This document shows, piece after piece, positions 28,079-34,991 of a stretch of DNA of 64,000 nt. The DNA comes from Jatrophihabitans sp. (GTDB lineage: Bacteria > Actinomycetota > Actinomycetes > Mycobacteriales > Jatrophihabitantaceae), in the NCBI GenBank assembly GCA_036399055.1, contig DASWNX010000015.1, positions 79,242 through 143,241 of the forward strand, given 5' to 3'. The notes under the pieces are model-generated. The model had not been told where the DNA came from. It did no database searches and worked only from the letters and a program-made list of their open reading frames with translations. Position numbers and translations under genes: made by a program. Position 1 is the stretch's first letter, and each line of letters begins with the position of its first letter.

Positions 28079-28792
28079 ATGACAGCGAACACCGCCCCAG
28101 AATCTGACTCCGGCGTTGGCCGGCCGGCCCGGCCGCGAAGCGTCGACCTGGCGCTGGGCGCGATCCTGCTGCGCTGCCTGCTGGCGCTGGCCGCGGCGTT
28201 CGCGTTGTACGGCGCCAAGGACGAGGTTCGGGCCAACGCCGCGCAGTTGCACCCGGAATGGTCGCCGGCCACGCTGGCCGAGCGGGTCGACGGCGAGTTG
28301 CGCTCGAACGTGTGGTTGACCCTCATCTACATCGGCCTGGTGCTGCTGATCGCCAAGTTCATCCGGGACGGCCGTAACTGGGCACGCTGGCTCTATGCCT
28401 TCGTCGCGTTCCTGGTAGCCGGCGACGTGCTGCGGGTGAGCGGGTTCTTCACCGGCGACAACCTGCTCTTCCGGCTGCTGTCCGGATTCACTGGCGTGGC
28501 GGCCATTGTGGCGATCGTGTTCCTGTTCTCCCCGGCCAGCAGCGCCTACTTTCGACGGACGGCAGGCTCGGGCACGGGTTCGCCGTTCCGGACGCTGTTC
28601 GGCGGTCGGGCGGCGGCAACCGCCGCCGCCGGTAACGACGTCAGCCGGCCGGGTGGCAACCAGGCCGGGACGCCCGCGGCGGAGCCGGTGTCGCTGACCA
28701 AGTCAGGAGCCAAGCGGTCTCCCAGCCGGCGTCCGAACGGCTCCAAACGGCCGGCGCCGCGGGCCAAGTCCCGCAAGCAGGCCGCTGAATGA
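28079..28792 (+). CDS. hypothetical membrane protein with basic C-terminal tail
   Basis: A 237-residue protein with about four membrane helices: LALGAILLRCLLALAAAFAL, NVWLTLIYIGLVLLIAKF, WLYAFVAFLVAGDVLRV and GVAAIVAIVFLFSPAS. It ends in a long Lys/Arg/Ser/Pro-rich cytoplasmic tail. I recognise no family. It overlaps the following SDR gene by four bases and follows DUF2752 closely, so the run 26853-29574 is probably one transcription unit. Confidence 0.8.
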   Translation: MTANTAPESDSGVGRPARPRSVDLALGAILLRCLLALAAAFALYGAKDEVRANAAQLHPEWSPATLAERVDGELRSNVWLTLIYIGLVLLIAKFIRDGRNWARWLYAFVAFLVAGDVLRVSGFFTGDNLLFRLLSGFTGVAAIVAIVFLFSPASSAYFRRTAGSGTGSPFRTLFGGRAAATAAAGNDVSRPGGNQAGTPAAEPVSLTKSGAKRSPSRRPNGSKRPAPRAKSRKQAAE

Positions 28793-29574
28793 CCGCCTCG
28801 GCGCAGCCGTTGCACGGCTATGCCCTGGTCACCGGCGCCACCGCCGGGCTGGGCGCGTCCTTCGCCCGCCAGTTCGCCGCCGAGGGCCGCGACCTGGTGC
28901 TGGTGGCGCGGACGGCGCAGCGGCTGGAGAGCATGGCCGCCGATCTGCGGGACCGGTTCTCGGTGCAGGTCGAGGTGCTGCCCGCGGACCTGAGCACCCC
29001 TGAGGGCTGCGCGGCAGTGGCGGCACGGGTCGCTGAGACCGAGCGGCCGGTCGACACCCTGGTCAACAACGCCGGCATCGGCCTCTACCGCTCCTTCGGC
29101 GAGGCGCCGCTGGCCGACGAGCAGCGGTTGCTGGACCTCAATGTCGGCTCGGTGCTGACGCTCACCCACGCCGCGGTCGGCGCGATGACAGCCCGTGGCC
29201 GGGGTGAGATCATCAACGTCTCCTCGGTCGCCGGCTTCGTCCCACGAGGCGCCTCGGCCACCTATGCCGCGGGCAAGGCGTGGGTCACCTCGTTCAGTGA
29301 AGGCATCTCGCTGCTGCTGTCGGGCACCGGCGTCCGCATCACCGCGATCTGCCCCGGCTTCACCCACACCGAGTTCCACGCCCGGGCCAAGGCCGACATG
29401 AGCGGCACGCCGTCCTGGATGTGGCTCGACGCCGACCGGGTGGTCGCCGAGGGCCTTGCCGACGCGCGCGCAGGCGTCGTGATCAGCGTGCCCAGCAAGC
29501 GGTACAAGGCCCTGCTGATGCTCGTCAGGGTGCTGCCCCGCTCCGTCGTCCGCTGGGTGGTGAGCCGTCGATAG
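28789..29574 (+). CDS. short-chain dehydrogenase (SDR)
   Basis: A 261-residue SDR with LVTGATAGLGASFARQFA, VNNAGIGLY, INVSSVAGFVP and the catalytic YAAGK. It fits the SDR_c group of oxidoreductases acting on lipids or steroids (DltE-like). No substrate can be assigned. The start overlaps the previous gene (ATGA). Confidence 0.9.
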   Translation: MTASAQPLHGYALVTGATAGLGASFARQFAAEGRDLVLVARTAQRLESMAADLRDRFSVQVEVLPADLSTPEGCAAVAARVAETERPVDTLVNNAGIGLYRSFGEAPLADEQRLLDLNVGSVLTLTHAAVGAMTARGRGEIINVSSVAGFVPRGASATYAAGKAWVTSFSEGISLLLSGTGVRITAICPGFTHTEFHARAKADMSGTPSWMWLDADRVVAEGLADARAGVVISVPSKRYKALLMLVRVLPRSVVRWVVSRR

Positions 29575-29584
29575 GGTAGGCCGC

Positions 29585-29746
29585 ATGAGCGAGCATCGCA
29601 GCGAGGGACGAGCGAGGAGCGCAGCGAGTTCAGCGATGAGCGCTCGCGCGAAGAGCGGGCAGCTCATGAGCGAGCATCGCAGCGAGGGACGAGCGAGGAG
29701 CGCAGCGAGTTCAGCGATGAGCGCTCGCGCCAAGAGCGGGCAGCTC
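29585..29746 (+). repeat. 81-bp tandem duplication forming a leader reading frame before pyrE
   Basis: Units 29585-29665 and 29666-29746 are identical except for one base near their 3' ends. Each unit is 27 codons in the same frame, starting ATG and encoding MSEHRSEGRARSAASSAMSA and a short tail. The frame continues to a TGA at 29765-29767 that overlaps the pyrE ATG (ATGA). The sequence is built from GAGCG/AGCGA motifs like the low-complexity repeats dispersed in actinobacterial intergenic DNA. Whether the 60-codon frame is translated is unknown. Confidence 0.85.
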
Positions 29747-29763
29747 ATGAGCCAGGCGGGGAC

Positions 29764-30291
29764 ATGAGCGATCGCGACGAGTTGCAGGCCCTGATCAAGG
29801 AGCTTGCCGTGGTGCACGGCCAGGTGACCCTGTCATCAGGGCAGCAGGCCGACTACTACATAGACCTTCGCCGGATCACCCTGCACCGCCGGGCCGCGCC
29901 GCTGGTCGGGCGGGTGTTGCGCGAGCTCACCGCGGACTGGGCCTACGAGGCGGCAGGCGGGCTGACCCTGGGCGCTGACCCGGTCGGAGCCGCGATCATG
30001 CACGCCAGCCAGGGCGCTGTGGACGCCTTCGTGGTGCGCAAGGCCGAGAAGCGCCATGGCATGCAGCAACGGGTCGAAGGGCCGTCGGTGGCCGGCCGCC
30101 GGGTGCTGGTGGTGGAGGACGTCTCCACCACCGGTTCGAGCCCGCTGACGGCGGTCCAGGCGCTGCGCGAGGCCGGCGCCGATGTGGTGGGGGTGGCGCT
30201 GATCGTCGACCGGGGCGCCGGCCCGGCGATCGAGGCGGCTGGTCTGCGATGCCGCGCGGCGTACTCACTGGCCGACCTGGGCCTGGCTTAG
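29764..30291 (+). CDS. pyrE: orotate phosphoribosyltransferase
   Basis: The 175-residue PRTase contains TLSSGQQADYYIDLRRITLH near the N-terminus, GGLTLGADPVGAAI, RKAEKRHGMQQRVEG (flexible catalytic loop with Lys, Arg and His) and the PRPP-binding motif RVLVVEDVSTTGSSPLTAV. It converts orotate and PRPP to OMP in pyrimidine synthesis. It overlaps the end of the upstream repeat reading frame by the ATGA arrangement, so translation may be coupled to it. Confidence 0.96.
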   Translation: MSDRDELQALIKELAVVHGQVTLSSGQQADYYIDLRRITLHRRAAPLVGRVLRELTADWAYEAAGGLTLGADPVGAAIMHASQGAVDAFVVRKAEKRHGMQQRVEGPSVAGRRVLVVEDVSTTGSSPLTAVQALREAGADVVGVALIVDRGAGPAIEAAGLRCRAAYSLADLGLA

Positions 30292-30303
30292 AGAGGCTGG
30301 GCG

Positions 30304-30972
30304 TTGCCAGCCGAGACCGGCGCGCACGAGTCCGAATCCGCGCCCGCGGACGCCACCCCCGACCTGGCAGTCGGCGTCGGGCCGCATCCGCGTCCCTGGC
30401 CGGTTGGAGCGCACTATGACCGGCTGCTGCTCGAGCAGGGCGATCACCGCAACGTCAGCGACCGTTACCGCTACTGGAGCGTCCCGGCGATCGTCGCCGA
30501 CCTCGACACCCGCCGGCACGAGTTCGCGGTGGCGATCGAGAACTGGCAGCACGATGCCAACATCGGCACCGTCGTCCGCACGGCGAACGCCTTTCTGGCC
30601 CGCGAGGTGCTGATCGTCGGGCGCAAGCGCTGGAACCGGCGCGGCGCGATGGTGACCGATCGCTACCAGCACCTGCGGCACCTGCCGACGATCGAGGACC
30701 TGACGTGCTGGGCGGCCGAGAACGACTACTCGATCGTGGCCGTCGACAACACCCCGGGCGCTGCTCCGATCGAGACGGCTGAGCTGCCCCGCAACGCGTT
30801 GTTCCTGTTCGGTCAGGAGGGTCCGGGTCTCACTGCGCAAGCGCAGGCCAGCGCCACGATGACGCTGTCGATCGCCCAGTTCGGCTCGACCCGGTCGATC
30901 AACGCCGGGGTCGCGGCCGGCATCGCGATGCACGCCTGGATCCGGCAGCACGCCGCCATCGACGCCGGCTGA
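30304..30972 (+). CDS. TrmH/SpoU-family RNA 2'-O-methyltransferase
   Basis: The 222-residue SPOUT methyltransferase has ENWQHDANIGTVVRTANAFL (motif 1, Asn and Arg), NALFLFGQEGPGLTAQA (motif 2, knot and SAM loop) and LSIAQFGSTRSINAGVAAGI (motif 3). It methylates ribose in tRNA or rRNA; the target is not determinable. The start is a TTG at 30304, with an alternative further downstream being possible. It lies 12 bases after pyrE, as for the methyltransferase gene near pyrE in M. tuberculosis (Rv0380c region, from memory). Confidence 0.93.
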   Translation: MPAETGAHESESAPADATPDLAVGVGPHPRPWPVGAHYDRLLLEQGDHRNVSDRYRYWSVPAIVADLDTRRHEFAVAIENWQHDANIGTVVRTANAFLAREVLIVGRKRWNRRGAMVTDRYQHLRHLPTIEDLTCWAAENDYSIVAVDNTPGAAPIETAELPRNALFLFGQEGPGLTAQAQASATMTLSIAQFGSTRSINAGVAAGIAMHAWIRQHAAIDAG

Positions 30973-31046
30973 GGCGGCACGCCGCCACCGGGGCCGGCTG
31001 GGGCGGACCTGTGCCGCCGGAGCGGTGATCGTGGGATCGTTCTGGC

Positions 31047-31412
31047 ATGCCTCTTCAGTTGCAAGGCCTGCGCACCGTGATCTACCCCGTCGCCGACCTG
31101 GCAGCCGCCACGCTCTGGTGGAGCACCCTGCTCGGTTATGAGCCGTACTTCAACCAGCCGTTCTACGTCGGCTTCGAGGTAGCCGGCTACGAGCTCGGGC
31201 TGCTGCCCGAGGCCAGCCCCGCCGACGGCGCGCTGACCTACTGGGGTGTGGAGTCGGTGCAGGAGGCGATGGACGCCGCGATCGCGGTAGGCGCCGTGGA
31301 GCACGTCGCGGCGACCGAGGTAGGCGAGGGCATCGTCACCGGCTCGGTGCTGACGGCGACCGGCAACGTCGTGGGGTTCATCCGCAACCCGAACTTCAGG
31401 TTGCCCGGCTGA
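31047..31412 (+). CDS. VOC (glyoxalase/dioxygenase-fold) family protein
   Basis: A 121-residue protein of two beta-alpha-beta-beta-beta modules: LRTVIYPVADLAAATLWWST, then GYEPYFNQPFYVGFEVAGYE. The family includes glyoxalases, extradiol dioxygenases and antibiotic-binding proteins. The substrate is unknown. It is convergent with the toxin-immunity pair, with only about 30 bases between stops. Confidence 0.9.
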   Translation: MPLQLQGLRTVIYPVADLAAATLWWSTLLGYEPYFNQPFYVGFEVAGYELGLLPEASPADGALTYWGVESVQEAMDAAIAVGAVEHVAATEVGEGIVTGSVLTATGNVVGFIRNPNFRLPG

Positions 31413-31442
31413 TCAATCCTGGCATCAATAGCTGACTGGCGG

Positions 31443-31754
31443 TCAAGCGGCCGGTGATGTGTGCAGGAGCTGGTCAACCCGGTCTGCGACCGCGCGCAAC
31501 CATGCACCGTAAGTTTCCCAGCCAGCGGTAGTGGCCGCGTAACCCAGGCCCAGCCTGTCTAAGCGCCTTTCCAGCTCTTGGTCGGAGCCGGCTTCGGCAA
31601 CTGCCAAGTCGATGTCCGCGCGCAGGGCCGGCGCGTCATCGGGTTCCTCACGCACAAAAGCTTCGACGGCCTTCCATGGGTCGCCGTACTCGAGGTACCA
31701 ATCTTCGTTGAGGTAGCAGCCCAACAGCTGGTTCAACGATTCCAGATTGCTCAT
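31443..31754 (-). CDS. CdiI-like immunity protein
   Basis: The 103-residue acidic protein matches the contact-dependent growth inhibition immunity family (CdiI_2 type): LNQLLGCYLNEDWYLEYGDP, then WKAVEAFVREEPDDAPALRA, and YGAWLRAVADRVDQLL. It should bind and block the RNase A-like toxin encoded immediately upstream. Its ATG overlaps the toxin stop codon (ATGA), the usual toxin-then-immunity order, so translation is coupled. The GC content here is slightly lower than in the flanking housekeeping genes. Confidence 0.85.
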   Translation of the reverse strand: MSNLESLNQLLGCYLNEDWYLEYGDPWKAVEAFVREEPDDAPALRADIDLAVAEAGSDQELERRLDRLGLGYAATTAGWETYGAWLRAVADRVDQLLHTSPAA

Positions 31755-33058
31755 TCGGTCACCATCGCAGTATGTATGTAGAAGCCCATGTTCAGGGTGT
31801 CCGCTCTCCGCAGAATAACTCTGATCCCGCTTGCTTCAGCGCCAACCGCGGACTTGGGAAGGACCAGTGTGCCCAGCGGTTCGCTATATCTGCCTTCTAA
31901 CTTGAGGTATGCACGCCTTCCTGAAAGCCAGCGATTGATCGCTGCCTGATTCGCCCCCAGCAGTCCGGAGACCGCGTTCTCCGCCGCCTGTCGGTCGTAA
32001 AAGGTAGACGCGCCTTTGATGTGCGGCTCGGTGGCGAGTCGGGTGCGAAGGAACGTCTCGGACTTGCCGACGTGCTTGCGCAGAGTGTGTCCGCCGGCGA
32101 CTTCGTGAGCCATCAACCCGCCGCCCGGCACCAGGTGGACCACATCGTCAGCTGCCCGCAGGGCGCGAAAGGCGTTTCCGCCGAGCGGGACGGCCGCAGC
32201 CAGCGACAGGCCCAGGCTGGCGTTGCTGACGGATTCGCCCTGGGCTCGACGGGTGCTGTCCACCGCCAGCTGGGCCACGGCCAGCACCGTGGCGGCGGCC
32301 AGGCAGGCCGCCCCGGCCGGCGGGCAGATGAACAGCAGGCCCAGGCCCAGCACCGACAACCCGACATTGAGCTCGCCGAGGCAGGCCGAGACATCGCGCA
32401 GGGACGGGTGCCGCACTGCCTGCTCGAACGGGCTCAGCGCCACCGCCGCGACATGGCCCAGCTGATGGGCTAACGCCCGGAACCCGTGCCGGTCTCGAGC
32501 GGGATCCTCGCCCGAAACACGCAGCAAGGCCCCTAGGCAGCGGTCCAGCGCGTCGGCCCACCGGTCATAGCTGGCTTTGAACGCGCGGGCGACGGGCAGC
32601 AGGTCAGCACCCGGGTCGTGCCCGGTGCCCGGCTGCCCGCCGGGCGTCGCGGCCATCGGTTGCGATGAGGCGTAGTGCTGCCGGCTGGCCAGCTCGGCGC
32701 AGCCTTGCCGCAACTGGCGGTGGGCGGCCCTGAGCGGGGCGGCGGTCTCGTCCAGGGCGACGGCATAGCTGATCAGGGCCTGGGCGAAGTCGCTGTAGCA
32801 GTCCGCGGTGGCTGTCAGCTGGGGCGCGTGCGACCGGAGCTGCTCGGACAACGCTCGGTGCGCCGGACCGCGCCACAAGCTGGACTCGGCGCTGGACAGC
32901 AGCACGTCGGCGCCATGACGAAGCTCAGCGGCGAAGGCGTCGGCCCGGCGGGCGGCTGTCCGAAGCTGCGCCGGATCACCGGCGGGCACCCGGTGCGCCA
33001 AGCAGAGCTGCGCCGCGGGCAGGCCCGCACCCGGCAACTCGAACCGGTCAAGCGCCAT
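31751..33058 (-). CDS. polymorphic toxin: WXG-like N-terminus with C-terminal bacterial RNase A-like domain
   Basis: A 435-residue protein. Residues 25-130 are helical with a WRG (WXG-like) turn at 62-64, as in T7SS-exported toxins. Residues about 230-265 are hydrophobic (LNVGLSVLGLGLLFICPPAG). The C-terminal 120 residues match the CdiA-CT RNase A family: AGGHTLRKHVGKSETFLRTR, FYDRQAAENAVSGLLGANQ and a terminal FYIHTAMVTE. His329 and Arg340 have the spacing expected of active-site residues, and Thr430 is present, but the position two after Thr is Met432 rather than the Tyr I expect. It would cleave RNA in competitors. No T7SS genes are nearby. Confidence 0.85.
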   Translation of the reverse strand: MALDRFELPGAGLPAAQLCLAHRVPAGDPAQLRTAARRADAFAAELRHGADVLLSSAESSLWRGPAHRALSEQLRSHAPQLTATADCYSDFAQALISYAVALDETAAPLRAAHRQLRQGCAELASRQHYASSQPMAATPGGQPGTGHDPGADLLPVARAFKASYDRWADALDRCLGALLRVSGEDPARDRHGFRALAHQLGHVAAVALSPFEQAVRHPSLRDVSACLGELNVGLSVLGLGLLFICPPAGAACLAAATVLAVAQLAVDSTRRAQGESVSNASLGLSLAAAVPLGGNAFRALRAADDVVHLVPGGGLMAHEVAGGHTLRKHVGKSETFLRTRLATEPHIKGASTFYDRQAAENAVSGLLGANQAAINRWLSGRRAYLKLEGRYSEPLGTLVLPKSAVGAEASGIRVILRRADTLNMGFYIHTAMVTE

Positions 33059-33157
33059 TGCTGTGCCCGGAGATCGTTCGCATGGCGTGGGACGTTAAGC
33101 AATCGCGGCTGAACGGCGCGGAAGTTATCCACAGCACGCGCTCATTGCGGTAGGCGA

Positions 33158-33222
33158 AGCCTGAGCCGCCGCAGCCTGAGCCGCCGCAGCCTGAGCCGCG
33201 CAGCCTGAGCCGCTGGCTCAGG
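33158..33222. repeat. 15-bp tandem repeats ending in a hairpin
   Basis: Four units of AGCCTGAGCCGCCGC type (periods 15, 15 and 14) run from 33158. The last unit forms a perfect hairpin, CCTGAGCC-GCT-GGCTCAGG at 33204-33222, which overlaps the stop codon of the FAD dehydrogenase. It could act as a terminator between this gene and the toxin gene, but lacks a T-run. Confidence 0.75.
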
Positions 33223-34870
33223 CCACCGCGGCAGCGGCAGTCCGGCCGGCGACCCGGCCGGAGAAGATGCAGCCGCCGAGGAAACTGCCTTCCAGCGACC
33301 GGTAGCCGTGCATGCCGCCACCGCCGAAGCCGCTGGCCTCGCCCGCGGCGTAGACCCCGGCCAGCGGCTGACCGCCCGGTGCGAGCACCCGGCCGTCCAG
33401 GTCGGTCTCCAGCCCGCCGAGCGTCTTGCGGGTGAGCACGTTCAGCCGGACGGCGATCAGCGGCCCGGCCGCCGGATCGAGCAACCGGTGCGGCTTGGCG
33501 ACCCGGATGAGCCGGTCGCCGATGTAGCTGCGGGCCCCTCGGATAGCGGTGATCTGCAGGTCCTTGGTGAAGCGGTTGTCGATCTCGCGGTCGCGCGCCT
33601 CGACCTGCCGCTGCACGTCGGCAAGGTCGAGCAGATCCTCACCGGTCAGGGTGTTCATGCCCGCGACCAGCTCGCGCAGCGTCACGGCGCTGACGAAGTC
33701 CACGCCGTGTCGCTGGAACGCCGCCACCGGCGCCGGCGCCCCGCCCCGCCCCCGGCTGAGCACCTGGCGCACCGACTTGCCGGTCAGATCCGGGTTCTGC
33801 TCCGATCCGGAAAGGGTGAACTCCTTGTCGATGATCCGCTGGGTGAGCACGAACCAGCTGTAGTCATAGCCGGTCTTCATCAGGTGGGTCAGCGTCCCCA
33901 GGGTGTCGAAGCCTGGGAACAGCGGCACCGGCAGCCGCTGGCCCCGGGCGTCGAGCCAGAGCGAGGAGGGCCCGGGCAGGATCCTGATCCCGTGGTCGGC
34001 CCAGATCGGGTCCCAGTTCTGCAGGCCCTCGGTGTAGTGCCACATCCGGTCGGGGTTGATGACGCTGCCCCCGGCGGCTTCGGTGATGCCCAGCATCCGG
34101 CCGTCCACGTGGGCGGGCACGCCGGACACCATCCGGGCGGGCGCCGGGCCCAGCCGGGCCGGCCAGTTGCGGCGCACCAGCTCGTGGTCTCCGCCGATGC
34201 CGCCGGAGGTCACGATCACTGCTTGGGCGCGCAGCTCGAACTCGCCGGCCGCGGCGCGTGAGCTGGGCCGGCCGCGCTCCACCGCGCTGGGCTCGAGCAC
34301 CGCGCCCCGGACGCCGTCGACCGTCCCGCCGGTGCTGGTGAGACCGTCCACGCGGTGCCGGAACTTGATGGTCACCAGGCCATCGGCCTCGGCCCGGCGC
34401 ACCCGCCGCTGAAACGGCGCCAGCACGCCCGGCCCGGTGCCCCAGGTGACGTGAAAGCGCGGCACCGAGTTGCCGTGCCCGGTGGCGAGGTAGCCGCCAC
34501 GCTCGGCCCAGCCGACCACCGGAAAGAACCGCATGCCCTGGGAGTGCAGCCAGGCCCGCTTCTCCCCGGCAGCGAAGTCGACGTAGGCCTCGGCCCAGCG
34601 ACGTGGCCAGTGGTCCTCGGGCCGGTCGAAGCCGGCCGTGCCGAGCCAGTCCTGCAGAGCCAGCTCGCGCGAGTCGCGGATGCGCAGCCGGCGCTGCTCG
34701 GGTGTGTCCACCAGGAACAGCCCGCCGAAGGACCAGAACGCCTGGCCGCCCAGGGACTGCTCAGGCTCCTGGTCGAGCAGGATCACCCGCCGGCCGGCGT
34801 CGGCGAGCTCGGCAGTGGCGACCAGGCCGGCCAGGCCCGCCCCGATGACAATCACGTCCGCGTCGGTCAT
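33218..34870 (-). CDS. FAD-binding dehydrogenase (KstD/fumarate-reductase-like family)
   Basis: The protein has about 550 residues, with an N-terminal dinucleotide-binding motif VIVIGAGLAGLVATAELADA and the C-terminal GVYAAGEASGFGGGGMHGYR, then SFLGGCIFSGRVAG, typical of FAD_binding_2 dehydrogenases annotated as flavoprotein dehydrogenases or ketosteroid dehydrogenase-like. The substrate is unknown; related actinobacterial proteins are not all steroid enzymes. ATG 34870 is preferred over a GTG two codons upstream. The stop lies in the hairpin described at 33204-33222. Confidence 0.87.
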   Translation of the reverse strand: MTDADVIVIGAGLAGLVATAELADAGRRVILLDQEPEQSLGGQAFWSFGGLFLVDTPEQRRLRIRDSRELALQDWLGTAGFDRPEDHWPRRWAEAYVDFAAGEKRAWLHSQGMRFFPVVGWAERGGYLATGHGNSVPRFHVTWGTGPGVLAPFQRRVRRAEADGLVTIKFRHRVDGLTSTGGTVDGVRGAVLEPSAVERGRPSSRAAAGEFELRAQAVIVTSGGIGGDHELVRRNWPARLGPAPARMVSGVPAHVDGRMLGITEAAGGSVINPDRMWHYTEGLQNWDPIWADHGIRILPGPSSLWLDARGQRLPVPLFPGFDTLGTLTHLMKTGYDYSWFVLTQRIIDKEFTLSGSEQNPDLTGKSVRQVLSRGRGGAPAPVAAFQRHGVDFVSAVTLRELVAGMNTLTGEDLLDLADVQRQVEARDREIDNRFTKDLQITAIRGARSYIGDRLIRVAKPHRLLDPAAGPLIAVRLNVLTRKTLGGLETDLDGRVLAPGGQPLAGVYAAGEASGFGGGGMHGYRSLEGSFLGGCIFSGRVAGRTAAAAVA

Positions 34871-34991
34871 CGGCACAGGCTATCGGCTGGATAGCCGGGC
34901 GGGGCTTGCGCGCCCAGCGGCTGCTCGGGCGGGACTCGCGCGCTCAGCGACTGCTCGGGGCAAGCCCGGGCGTGATAGGACTGGTCCGGTG

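Noticed and set aside
33158-33222. Replication origin (DnaA box plus iteron-like repeats)
   Set aside because: Only one DnaA box, the repeats are GC-rich low-complexity units, and no dnaA, dnaN, rep or par genes are present.
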